From Bacillota bacterium (GTDB lineage Bacteria; Bacillota; UBA4882; UBA8346): a stretch of 42,692 bases of DNA. The DNA is taken from contig JAEZFP010000009.1 of assembly GCA_023417475.1 (NCBI GenBank), forward strand, positions 1 through 42,692, written 5' to 3'. A program made the translations under genes and the position numbers. Under the pieces are notes generated by a model, which made no database searches, was not told where the DNA came from, and saw only the letters and a list, made by a program, of their open reading frames with translations. Every line of letters starts with the position of its first letter. The first letter of the stretch is position 1. Below are positions 8,510 to 16,426 of the stretch, piece after piece.

Positions 8510-9322
8510 ATGAAACTGAGTTATACTACCTTGGCGGTCCAAGATAAAACGATTCAACAAGCAATCGAAATCGCCACCCGTTATCAACTGAACGGCATCG
8601 AATTGCGGGGCAAAGACGACATCCACATCTCCCCCCAAAGCAGCCCGGAATATATTCAGCAAGTCAAACAGTTGATCGCCCAAGCCGGTTTGGCGGTTCC
8701 CTGCCTGACGGCTTACACCAAATTTGCCCAAGCAACCATCGACCGGGCAGCGGAACAGGTCGACATAATCAAAACCTATGTCGATCTGGCGCGCGAGATT
8801 GGCGCCGCCACTATTCGCACGTTTATGGGCGCCTTTCCGGAAGGCTGCGACCCGCTGTTGGTCCAGGCAAATATCATCGCCGGTTTGAATTTGGCCGCCG
8901 AAGCCATCGGCGACGCGCCGGTCAAGCTGATCATTGAGACGCACGATTCGATGCGTTCCGGGGCGCAGTTGGCTCCGATCCTGGAGCAAGTCTCCCCCAA
9001 AGTCGGAGTCTTGCTGGATATTATCCACCCTTGGGACCTGCAGGAGCCGATCGCCAAAACCTGGGAATTAATCGGGCGACGGATTTACCACGTCCACATC
9101 AAAGATATCGCTGCGACCGTTCCCGGTGGTCGCGTCTACAGCCGGATCGGAGCGGGGCTCATTCCGGTTCTCCAGATTGTGGGTTATCTGGCTCAGCAGG
9201 GCTATGACGGTTTCTACAGTTTGGAATGGGAGAAAAGCGCTCCCGGAACTAACGGGATTTCTTTTGAAGACCAAATGGAGAGTTTTGTGCGATTGATGCG
9301 CGGTATCGAGGAGGAAACGTGA
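8510..9322 (+). CDS. Sugar phosphate isomerase/epimerase (xylose isomerase-like TIM barrel)
   Basis: The 270-residue protein fits the AP-endonuclease-2/xylose-isomerase-like barrel family. It has the early 'GIELRGKDD' strand, the metal-ligand strands IIETHDS (about residues 141-147) and VGVLLDIIHPWD (165-176), HVHIKDI (195-201), and a late YDGFYSLEWEK strand carrying the last glutamate. Such enzymes need a divalent metal and isomerise or epimerise free or phosphorylated sugars and keto-acids. Start is ATG at 8510 with a GAGAGG site. Its stop overlaps the ATG of the next gene (TGATG). The substrate is inferred only from context to be a product of the large upstream enzyme. Confidence 0.85.
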   Translation: MKLSYTTLAVQDKTIQQAIEIATRYQLNGIELRGKDDIHISPQSSPEYIQQVKQLIAQAGLAVPCLTAYTKFAQATIDRAAEQVDIIKTYVDLAREIGAATIRTFMGAFPEGCDPLLVQANIIAGLNLAAEAIGDAPVKLIIETHDSMRSGAQLAPILEQVSPKVGVLLDIIHPWDLQEPIAKTWELIGRRIYHVHIKDIAATVPGGRVYSRIGAGLIPVLQIVGYLAQQGYDGFYSLEWEKSAPGTNGISFEDQMESFVRLMRGIEEET

Positions 9323-10326
9323 TGAGATTATCGTTTGAAGAGGTTCAAAGCACCTTGAAGCGGGCGTTGCTCACCCGGAACTGCCCGGCCGGTCACGCTC
9401 ACAAAGTAGCGTACGAAATGGCCCGCAATTCGCTGGAAGGCACCTATACTCACGGAATCAACCGGTTCGCACGGTTGATCCGCAACATCGACGAGGGGAT
9501 CGTCCGGGTGGATGTCGAACCGGTGCTTGTCAACGGCTTTGGCGCGTTGGAAAATTGGGACGGCCAATTGGGACTGGGGATCGTCAACGCCTGGTTCGCC
9601 ATGGATCGTGCCATTGAACTGGCCAAAACCCACGGTATCGGTTTTGTGGCGTTACGCAACACCAACCACTGGCTGCGGGCCGCCACCTATGGCTACCAAG
9701 CTTGTGCGGCGGGTATGGCCGGCATCTGTTTTACCAACACCATTCCCAATATGCCGACCTGGGGTGCGACCGATTCCCACCTGGGCAACAACCCGCTGGT
9801 GTTGGCGTTCCCCCGCGAACAAGGCAATGTGATCGTCGATATGGCAATGTCGCAATTTTCCTATGGCGCGTTGGAACTGGCACAACTCGAAGGACGCCAG
9901 ATGCCGATCGACGCCGGTTTCGACCCCGAGGGCAATCTAACCCGCGATCCGGCTGCGGTCTGTCAGTCAAAACGGATCTTACCGACCGGTTATTGGAAAG
10001 GCGCGGCTCTCTCCTTTGTATTGGATCTCTTCGCCGGCTGCATGTCGTTGGGCAACACCACCGCGGCGATCGGCCGGTTAAGCGGTGACGAACACGGGGT
10101 CTCGCAGGTTTTCATGGCGATCAACTTCCGCCAAATCGCCCCGAAGGAGCAGGCGGACGCCATTGCCGAGGATGCCATCGCCGACCTGCTCGCCTCGAAA
10201 CCCGATGCCAAAACCCAACGGATCATCTATACCGGACAGTTGACCCAGGAGATCCGGTCCCAGAACCTCGCCCAAGGCATCCCGGTGGACGAGCGGATCT
10301 GGTCCGCAATCACCGGATTGTTGTAA
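9322..10326 (+). CDS. Malate/L-lactate dehydrogenase-family oxidoreductase, 2,3-diketo-L-gulonate reductase (DlgD/YiaK)-like
   Basis: The 334-residue protein belongs to the NAD(P)-dependent LDH2/MDH2 family. His44 in THGINRF matches the catalytic histidine of DlgD. RNTNHWLRAATYGYQA, ICFTNTIPNMPTWGA, LGNNPLVLAFP and GYWKGAALSFVLDL follow the E. coli YiaK pattern closely, so the dehydrogenase probably reduces a 2-keto or 2,3-diketo sugar acid. ATG 9322 is preferred over GTG 9319 because GAGGAGG (9309-9315) is well spaced. Last gene of the operon; a hairpin lies at 10350-10380. An acidic-sugar (uronate or aldonate) pathway is inferred. Confidence 0.85.
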   Translation: MRLSFEEVQSTLKRALLTRNCPAGHAHKVAYEMARNSLEGTYTHGINRFARLIRNIDEGIVRVDVEPVLVNGFGALENWDGQLGLGIVNAWFAMDRAIELAKTHGIGFVALRNTNHWLRAATYGYQACAAGMAGICFTNTIPNMPTWGATDSHLGNNPLVLAFPREQGNVIVDMAMSQFSYGALELAQLEGRQMPIDAGFDPEGNLTRDPAAVCQSKRILPTGYWKGAALSFVLDLFAGCMSLGNTTAAIGRLSGDEHGVSQVFMAINFRQIAPKEQADAIAEDAIADLLASKPDAKTQRIIYTGQLTQEIRSQNLAQGIPVDERIWSAITGLL

Positions 10327-10341
10327 AAAAAAATAGCACGT

Positions 10342-12141
10342 TTAGATCTCAGAAATACCGCTTCCGGCGGTATTTTCTGTTTTTCCGGATCGTTGTTGGA
10401 CCGTGCCGGTGTCCACCGGAATCCGCAAGGTAACCGAGAAACCCTCATTTAGCGTGCTTGCCAGTTGAATCTGACATAACATATCAAACCGCAGTTGCAG
10501 GCGGCGGTAGACATTTTGCAACCCGATATGTTTCTCGCTGAACCCTTCGAAATGGGAGAGCGACTCCTCAATTTCGGCTAGGCGCTCGGGCGCAACACCG
10601 GCCCCGTTATCGCTGATGACGATGATCAGCGTCTGCTGTTCCAAAACCATCCCGATACGCAACCGGACCGGCGTTTCGACCCGATGAATGGAATGATTGA
10701 TACTGTTCTCCACGATCGGCTGGAGAATCAGTTTGGGGATGGGGATGCCCAATACCTGATGGTCGATCTTCCACTCCACCTCGAAGCGCTTGGGATAGCG
10801 TCCTTTCATCAGTTCGATATAGATCTGGGTCGCCTCAATCTCCTCGACGACGGCTACGTCCCGGTTGGGCGAGCGTAAGCTATATTGGAGAAAGTTTGAG
10901 AGCTGTTCGATCATTTGATTGGCCTTCGACGGCCCGCGTTTCAGGCGCATCACCTCAAAATCGATAGCCTGAAGCGTATTGGAGAGAAAATGGGGATTCA
11001 TCTGATATTGCAGCGCGGAGAGCTCCAGGGCGATGGCATGGAACTTCCGTTCGTTCAGCGAAGCCTTCAAATAGTCGTTCTGGACAAAAGTCTGAACGAT
11101 ATTGGTAATAATATAGCTGTAGATATCTTCTTTCCGCGGTTTGGGGATTGCCGGCAGCGGCTTGTTTTGGGTCGCGGCGTCCAATAACTTGATAATCGAA
11201 TATACTTGCCGGGTATTGCGCGAGGCGTAAATCGCCGAAAGGAAAATGCAGAGCAGGATACAAACGGCCCCCGCCAATAGGCTCAACCCGATAAAACGGT
11301 TTAAGGTCAGGTAAGCCACTTTGCTGGGGGTGACGGAGAGAAAATCCAAGCCCAACTCTTCCGAATGCGAGCGTACCACCAGCATATCACGGGTGTTATA
11401 GGTGATCCAGTTCTTGTCGCGCAGTATTTTGCCGAGTTCAGCCAGAAGCGTCTGGCTTGATTTCGAATCGCCGCTCGACAGCAACAATTCGTTTTCCTGG
11501 TTGATCAGCAATATGGTCCGATCATTGGCCAGCTTCAGATTGCCAAGGACCCGTTTAAAGTCGGCAATTTTAATGTTGATGGCGACCACAATTCCATTGG
11601 GGGCTTTTTCAAACACCGTGAGATACTCCACCGTATCCGGGAGCGTGGCATAAAGGCGCGCGTTACGGCGGATAAACCGGGTGGTGGGATTGGCTTCGCA
11701 AACCGACAGCCAATCCCGGTCGGGCATCTCATAATACGTGTGAATATTGGCATTACTGGTCAGATACCAGCCATGGTCGTTGGGGTAATAAACGTAGATC
11801 GAATCAATATAGTCGCTGGAGTTGGCGATGGCTTGCAGATGTTGGACAACGTGTTGATAGGTCAGGTATTCGCCAAAACTCATTTTATATTTCATAAAAG
11901 TCTTTTTGATCGAGTTGACGATGGATTGATCCCCCAAAAACTTCAACACTTTGGTGGAATCATGAAACATCAGGGTCGAGATCTCCTGAACCAGTTCCAG
12001 TTTGTCGAGGGTCTCCTGGTTGGCGTTGCTGCGCAATCCCCCGTACGATAGGAGAAAATAAGTGGAACTGAGCAACAGGATCGGTAAAATTGATAAGCTC
12101 AGCGTATACGAGAGATTGTTCAGGAAAAACCGTTTCCGCAT
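10342..12141 (-). CDS. Sensor histidine kinase, YesM type
   Basis: The 599-residue protein has an N-terminal membrane helix (about 13-33), an extracellular sensor region of about 250 residues, and a second membrane helix (about 284-306). A His_kinase domain follows with the phospho-acceptor in MNPHFLSNTLQAIDFE (about 380-395). The HATPase domain has N-box PIVENSINHSIH (about 477-488) and G-box DNGAGVAPERL (about 510-520). This architecture is typical of carbohydrate-sensing kinases of Paenibacillus/Bacillus-like bacteria. It follows the response-regulator gene by about 27 bp in one transcript and converges on the sugar operon. Start is ATG at 12141 with AGGGAGCG. Confidence 0.93.
   Translation of the reverse strand: MRKRFFLNNLSYTLSLSILPILLLSSTYFLLSYGGLRSNANQETLDKLELVQEISTLMFHDSTKVLKFLGDQSIVNSIKKTFMKYKMSFGEYLTYQHVVQHLQAIANSSDYIDSIYVYYPNDHGWYLTSNANIHTYYEMPDRDWLSVCEANPTTRFIRRNARLYATLPDTVEYLTVFEKAPNGIVVAINIKIADFKRVLGNLKLANDRTILLINQENELLLSSGDSKSSQTLLAELGKILRDKNWITYNTRDMLVVRSHSEELGLDFLSVTPSKVAYLTLNRFIGLSLLAGAVCILLCIFLSAIYASRNTRQVYSIIKLLDAATQNKPLPAIPKPRKEDIYSYIITNIVQTFVQNDYLKASLNERKFHAIALELSALQYQMNPHFLSNTLQAIDFEVMRLKRGPSKANQMIEQLSNFLQYSLRSPNRDVAVVEEIEATQIYIELMKGRYPKRFEVEWKIDHQVLGIPIPKLILQPIVENSINHSIHRVETPVRLRIGMVLEQQTLIIVISDNGAGVAPERLAEIEESLSHFEGFSEKHIGLQNVYRRLQLRFDMLCQIQLASTLNEGFSVTLRIPVDTGTVQQRSGKTENTAGSGISEI
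10350..10380. terminator. Bidirectional hairpin between sugar operon and kinase gene
   Basis: CAGAAATACCGC and GCGGTATTTTCTG pair around a short TTCCG loop; on the plus strand TTTTTCC follows a few bases later. The stem lies inside the last codons of the convergent histidine kinase gene, so coding and terminator sequence coincide. Confidence 0.55.
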
Positions 12142-12168
12142 ATTTCGCTCCCTTTGACTTTGGGGTGA

Positions 12169-12948
12169 CTATTTACGATATTCCGAAGGCGTCGTCCCGT
12201 AATATTGATAAAAGGCGCGGGAAAAGCTCTTTTGGTTGTCGTATCCCACCATTTGCGAGACCTCGTAGAGTTTGACGTTGATGTTGCATAATAACGACGC
12301 CGCTTTTTTCATGCGCACCGAAAGCAAATACTCGGAGAAAGAGATTTTGGCGTGCTTGTGAAAAACCCGGGAAATGTAATTGGGACTGAAACCGACGGCT
12401 GCCGCCACGGTTTCCAGGGATGCGGTGGCCAGATGCTCTTCAATATAGCTTTTAACCGAAGCGACAATCTCTGGGTAATACCCTTGATACAATGGATGGC
12501 TCTCCTCGGGTTCCGCCGGGATCGTCTCACTTCCCTGCGAGGTCGCGCTTTCGTACAGACGGGAAAATGTGTCGATCAATACTTGATATTTGACCGGTTT
12601 GACAATATAATCCCGTACACCGTGCAACAATCCTTGCCGTGCGTATTCGAAATCGGTATAGCTTGAGAGAAACACGATCATCACCTGCGGTTTCTCTTCA
12701 TAAATGGCTTTCGCTAAGGCAATCCCATCCATTACCGGCATCCGGATATCGGTCAATACGACGTCAACGGGATTTTCGCGGAGATAGTCCAAGGCCATTT
12801 TCCCATTGTTAAATTGCCCCACGGCGGTATAGCCCAGTGTATCCCAGGGAAAGAGGTCGACCAGACCGGAGCAGATCGCCGGCTCGTCATCCACCACAAT
12901 CAACCGCAGTTTTTTCAGTTTTGCTGTGGAGAGGTTCGGGTTGTCCAA
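12169..12948 (-). CDS. Two-component response regulator with AraC-type DNA-binding domain (YesN type)
   Basis: Residues 14-130 form a receiver domain: acidic pair D20-D21, phospho-acceptor D67 in VVLTDIRMPVMDG, the switch Ser in VFLSSYTD, and Lys in DYIVKPVKY. A linker leads to a C-terminal double helix-turn-helix of AraC type (AAVGFSPNYISRVFHK, QMVGYDNQKSFSRAFYQYYG). At 259 residues it lacks the long central region of larger YesN homologues. The start appears to be TTG at 12948 behind AGGAAG; no in-frame ATG or GTG precedes the receiver. Partner of the downstream kinase and probable activator of the sugar operon. Confidence 0.92.
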   Translation of the reverse strand: MDNPNLSTAKLKKLRLIVVDDEPAICSGLVDLFPWDTLGYTAVGQFNNGKMALDYLRENPVDVVLTDIRMPVMDGIALAKAIYEEKPQVMIVFLSSYTDFEYARQGLLHGVRDYIVKPVKYQVLIDTFSRLYESATSQGSETIPAEPEESHPLYQGYYPEIVASVKSYIEEHLATASLETVAAAVGFSPNYISRVFHKHAKISFSEYLLSVRMKKAASLLCNINVKLYEVSQMVGYDNQKSFSRAFYQYYGTTPSEYRK

Positions 12949-13007
12949 CGTATCTTCACTTCCTACAGATTGCGATTGTCTGAATCAAAGCATAACAAGC
13001 TAATTCT

Positions 13008-13037
13008 ATTATAACCCATTCAAATCCCTCGGAACAA
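13008..13037 (-). promoter_or_regulatory. Probable promoter of the response regulator/kinase operon
   Basis: Read on the minus strand: TTGTTC (13037-13032), an 18-bp spacer and a perfect TATAAT (13013-13008). It lies at the very end of the broken HAD gene and about 60 bp before the regulator start. Confidence 0.5.
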
Positions 13038-13537
13038 GTATGGGAGTATGGTATCAAAATCCACAACCCGTTCCGGAATTTCGGGATGCCGCTGGTAACG
13101 GTCGAGCAGCACCGCTTTCATTCCCAGTGCTTTTGGGGTCAGATAATCATTCCGTAAGTCATCACCGATAAAGCAGACCTCGGACGGCGAAGCCCCGATC
13201 CGGTCAAGCGCCATCCAATATATTTCAGGGCTTGGTTTACGACAACCGGCATTAATCGAGCTAATCACAAAATCAAAAAAATGCCCAATGCCGTTGGTCG
13301 TTAATAATTCCTCCACTCCACCGGGAACTTTGAAGTTTGAAACCACCCCCAGCTTATAGGTTACTTGCAACTTACCCAACACACGCTGGACATCCGGCCT
13401 GACGTAACAATGGGACCGGTAGGTTTGCCAGAAATTTGCCTGCCTTCAAAAGCCCAACGCGCATCCTCGCCGGCGCCCTGCCAATCATGTAAATCAACCA
13501 ACGTCTCCATGCAATCAAATAGTAAGTATTTGACCAT
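13020..13537 (-). pseudogene. HAD-superfamily hydrolase, internally deleted and frameshifted
   Basis: The reading frame from ATG 13537 (behind AAGGAG) encodes MVKYLLFDCMETLVDL, the DxxxT motif I of a HAD hydrolase with the first Asp replaced in context FDCMET, and continues to about WAFEG. The homologous continuation (FWQTYRSHCYVRPDVQ) is in another frame, whose 5' part is closed by a TGA near 13440. It then runs through YKLGVVSNF (motif II Ser), CRKPSPEIYW (motif III Lys) and FIGDDLRNDY (motif IV) to the stop at 13020. Compared with usual lengths of about 220-240 residues, most of the cap region of about 50-60 residues is missing. So a deletion ending out of frame, rather than a simple sequencing slip, is likely. 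Confidence 0.7.
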
Positions 13538-13578
13538 TGCTTCTCCTTGATCCGGTATTGATGGTCTATATAAATTTT

Positions 13579-13608
13579 AAGCCTTCCGCAAGCATTACGG
13601 AAGGCCTT
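13579..13608 (-). terminator. Hairpin after the acetyltransferase gene
   Basis: AAGCCTTCCG and CGGAAGGCCTT form a stem of about 9-10 bp with a 9-nt loop between the acetyltransferase and the HAD remnant. On the minus strand it is followed by a T-rich but interrupted tract. Confidence 0.5.
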
Positions 13609-13642
13609 GGTTGTTGCACTATCGTAACGGAATGAACGAAAG

Positions 13643-14614
13643 TCATTTACCGTTGGACTCGCTCTCAGCGTAAATTCGCTCATCGATCCGCCGCGCGACA
13701 CTGTAAGTGTACGCGGTAAAATGTTTCAGCCAAAATCCGCTGGCGGTCGGGTTAAGACTTTCAAAGTCGACGCCGCAGCGAATCACCCCTTCCGCGGTCA
13801 ACCGTTCCATCAACCACGCCAACAGCGCTGTGTATATGCCGGACCCGCGGTATTCCGGCAATAGGTAGGCGCCGCAAATATTAACCATGTCCGGAGCTTC
13901 CGTGGCGAAATTTTCACCGGAGACGGCGACCTCGATAAAACCAATCACTTGCTCCCGATCCCGGGCGACAAAAAAACGCGATTGCCGTTCGGCCTGCTCC
14001 ACTAGGATCTGTTCATGGCTTTCGGTCCGGACCGGCATAAACATCGGACTGTTCCGCAGATGTCCTTTTAACGCCTGCTTCAGTGGGACAATCGTCGCGA
14101 GGTCTTCAACCGACAGTTCAGCGAACTGATACGCTGACGGGATTACGCCCGCGACCGGCGCGACCGGTCGGATGGCGTCGACGCAACGCAGTCCAAACCC
14201 ATTCCAGTAAAAACCGGTTAATGCCGCTTGATCATGGGCGTATAAGGCGATGACATGACTCAAGATACCTTCTTTCACCCATTGGGCGGCGGCATTTTGA
14301 TATAACAACGAATAGATCCGCTTGCGTTGACCGGGCACGGTTCCGTGGGCGTGAATCGGCGAAAAGTTGCCCATTACCTTGCCGAAATAATTGTTCCGCG
14401 GTTTATAACAGGTCAAAAAACCGACCATTTTCCCCGCGTCAATCGCGACCACGCCCAGCCGATGGTCGACCATCTTTGCGAGCATCTCGCAGAAAAGCGC
14501 CTGGTAATCCCTATCCGGGAGGATCGTTACGTTTTGACGTTCTTGCAAGTATTCCGCCAAGGCGAGGCGGGCGGCGGTTTCGATATGATGAGCATTGAAG
14601 GTCTCAAATTGCAT
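13643..14614 (-). CDS. GNAT-family N-acetyltransferase
   Basis: A 323-residue protein with two GNAT-like halves. The first half (GVVAIDAGKMVGFLTCYK, VIALYAHDQAALTGFYWNGFGLRCVDAIR) and the second (RFFVARDREQVIGFIEVA, VNICGAYLLPEYRGSGIYTALLAWL) each show the strand-turn order of the fold. The second half carries the acetyl-CoA loop, YRGSGIYTAL. Start is taken as ATG 14614, preceded by AGGAGA; the frame extends to 14656 without a ribosome site. Substrate unknown. It is followed by a hairpin and then the HAD remnant. Confidence 0.82.
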   Translation of the reverse strand: MQFETFNAHHIETAARLALAEYLQERQNVTILPDRDYQALFCEMLAKMVDHRLGVVAIDAGKMVGFLTCYKPRNNYFGKVMGNFSPIHAHGTVPGQRKRIYSLLYQNAAAQWVKEGILSHVIALYAHDQAALTGFYWNGFGLRCVDAIRPVAPVAGVIPSAYQFAELSVEDLATIVPLKQALKGHLRNSPMFMPVRTESHEQILVEQAERQSRFFVARDREQVIGFIEVAVSGENFATEAPDMVNICGAYLLPEYRGSGIYTALLAWLMERLTAEGVIRCGVDFESLNPTASGFWLKHFTAYTYSVARRIDERIYAESESNGK

Positions 14615-14881
14615 TAACGGCGATCTCCTATTAATTATGTTGGATTGATCCTTCATTAATCATCCATCATTTCCATTAAAATGGCAAGGGAGAGAATGAG
14701 TATAACAATTCTAAATTTCAAATGTCGTACGTTCACTGATTTTGAAAATGAAGTTTTTCAGTGGCTTTATCCATCCAGAGCAGTTATTAAAAAATAACGC
14801 AGGAAATAACATAAAATTCACGAATGATAAACTATTTGAAACAATGTTACTTTCTATAACAAGAAGCGCTGGAGGTCTTTG

Positions 14882-15529
14882 ATGAACTTCAAACAACTGA
14901 AAAACCGATTGAAACAACCTTTTATGCCTTTTATCTACTATTGTCGGAGGCTTTTTCTTAAAAACACCGATTTTTCGATTATCTCGAACAATTGTTGGGG
15001 AGGTTTTGTCTACCAACACTTCGGACTTGAGTATCGTACGCCTTTTATCGGCCTTTTTATCAATACGCCATGTTACATAAAATTATTGAAAAACATTGAT
15101 CTTATATACGAAGACCTGCGCTTCATTCAAGCTTCCGAATCTCATTACATAACCAATATGAAAGAGGCGGATATATATGATAAATATCCCATCGGGGTAC
15201 TCGGGGCGGATATTGAGATCCATTTCTTACATTATTCCAACGCGGAAGAAGCTCGGATGAAATGGGAGAAACGTCTCCGTAGGCTTAATCGTAAAAATCT
15301 GTTGGTTAAATTTAACCAGACTGGATTTTTGCCTACATTATTAGCTGAATTTGATCAATTGCCTTATAAAAATAAGATCTGTTTCACCGCGCAAGAATTT
15401 CCGGAAATTAAGTCGGCCATATTTTTACCGAGATTTCGTCATGAAAATCAGGTGCGATTTGAACACCGTTATTATCGGAAACACATGAATATTGCCAAAT
15501 ATTTGAATTCAATGATCAATGAGGCGTAA
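14882..15529 (+). CDS. DUF1919 family protein, putative exopolysaccharide-related
   Basis: The 215-residue protein has the DUF1919 start FSIISNNCWGGFVYQ, then YRTPFIGLFI, YPIGVLGADIEIHFLHY, and a late KICFTAQEFPEI. The family is often found in capsule or exopolysaccharide loci (CpsH-like); its reaction is not established to my knowledge. Start ATG 14882 has GGAGG at 14871. The gene and its roughly 250-bp upstream region are visibly more AT-rich than the neighbours, suggesting acquisition by transfer. It converges with the next gene, 12 bp apart. The 267 bp upstream (14615-14881) hold no other gene that I can support. Confidence 0.8.
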   Translation: MNFKQLKNRLKQPFMPFIYYCRRLFLKNTDFSIISNNCWGGFVYQHFGLEYRTPFIGLFINTPCYIKLLKNIDLIYEDLRFIQASESHYITNMKEADIYDKYPIGVLGADIEIHFLHYSNAEEARMKWEKRLRRLNRKNLLVKFNQTGFLPTLLAEFDQLPYKNKICFTAQEFPEIKSAIFLPRFRHENQVRFEHRYYRKHMNIAKYLNSMINEA

Positions 15530-15541
15530 TCTCAAAATCAT

Positions 15542-16225
15542 TCAAATTCCGCAACGGCGCGGGCAGATTTTTCGACATAGGTTGCAGGCATATACCCCTC
15601 CGCCTCCGGGAGAATATTTCCCGGAGACGCTCCGGCATTTCCTTTGTTCAATGGTTACGCCATCCAGGGCTTGGGCCGGACAGGCCTGCAAACAGATTCG
15701 GCAGTCCGGCGGACAGGTCCGATATGTTGCCAACGGATCGGCTTCATAAGCCGCATCAACCAGAACCGCACTCAACCATAACATATTTCCGAACCGATCA
15801 TTGACCAATAACGTATTTTTACCGAGCTGTCCCATCCCCGCCAAAACCGCGGCGTGTTTCAACGATAAAATCCCGCGACCGTGTTGGCGGGCCTCATCCC
15901 AAAATTCGTACGGTTCCGATGAAGGAATGGGGACCGCCCATTTTCCTTCCTCCTCCAATTCCTTCGCCAATTGAAACGCAACCGAATCAACTTGGTCCAT
16001 CAGCCGGTTCCGGACAAAAGTATAAGCGGCCTGAGATGATCCGGATAACGTGCTATTGGGAAAACGGATCCCAAACACAATCACGCTTTGACAATCCTTG
16101 ATAATGTCCGTTGGATGAAATCCCGATGGCGTGTTATCAAAACGATCAATCGAAGCGATCCCCGTGATATCAACCGCCAGTTCGATCAGGCGTTGTTTGA
16201 CTCCTTGCGCATCAGCGAGCTTCAT
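15542..16225 (-). CDS. Fe-S protein of the epoxyqueuosine reductase (QueG)-like family
   Basis: The 227-residue protein has a mixed N-terminal domain (DCQSVIVFGIRF, LAGMGQLGKNTLLVNDRFG) and a C-terminal ferredoxin-like part with two cysteine sets: CPPDCRICLQACP and YACNLCRKICP. It can bind two [4Fe-4S] clusters. It is much shorter than true QueG (about 350-380 residues, with HEAT repeats) and belongs to the short QueG-like group often annotated 'epoxyqueuosine reductase'; the actual substrate is unknown. It is transcribed divergently from a LysR regulator with two palindromes in between, so it is the likely LysR target. Confidence 0.8.
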   Translation of the reverse strand: MKLADAQGVKQRLIELAVDITGIASIDRFDNTPSGFHPTDIIKDCQSVIVFGIRFPNSTLSGSSQAAYTFVRNRLMDQVDSVAFQLAKELEEEGKWAVPIPSSEPYEFWDEARQHGRGILSLKHAAVLAGMGQLGKNTLLVNDRFGNMLWLSAVLVDAAYEADPLATYRTCPPDCRICLQACPAQALDGVTIEQRKCRSVSGKYSPGGGGVYACNLCRKICPRRCGI

Positions 16226-16313
16226 TTGGGTTTCCCCCTTTATGATTTGAATCAGTTCGTATCCCAGTCAGAGCCGGTTATTGAATGTTAATTTATTACA
16301 AATAATTTTTGCA

Positions 16314-16330
16314 TCGTATCTAGACTACGA
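16314..16330. promoter_or_regulatory. Inverted repeat, possible LysR-type operator (distal)
   Basis: TCGTA-N7-TACGA is a perfect 5-bp inverted repeat in the divergent intergenic region. Its centre is 54 bp from that of the second palindrome at 16376, a spacing compatible with paired regulatory and activation sites of a LysR tetramer. It is nearer the QueG-like gene. Confidence 0.4.
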
Positions 16331-16367
16331 ACTGAAATTATCGTATCATGAAATTAGCAATTGGTGA

Positions 16368-16384
16368 AATCGATAGTTTCGATT
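16368..16384. promoter_or_regulatory. T-N11-A palindrome, probable LysR-type operator
   Basis: AATCGA-TAGTT-TCGATT is a perfect 6-bp inverted repeat. Its T-N11-A core matches the general LysR-box form. It lies 43 bp before the TTG start of the LysR gene, the usual autoregulatory location. Confidence 0.6.
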
Positions 16385-16426
16385 GTTTGTTTCGTTAAAA
16401 CCGATTGAGATTGGTGGTACGCCGAT

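Noticed and set aside
8381..9028. 215-residue open frame on the minus strand
   Set aside because: Antisense to the end of the large protein and the TIM-barrel isomerase; no domain or ribosome site.
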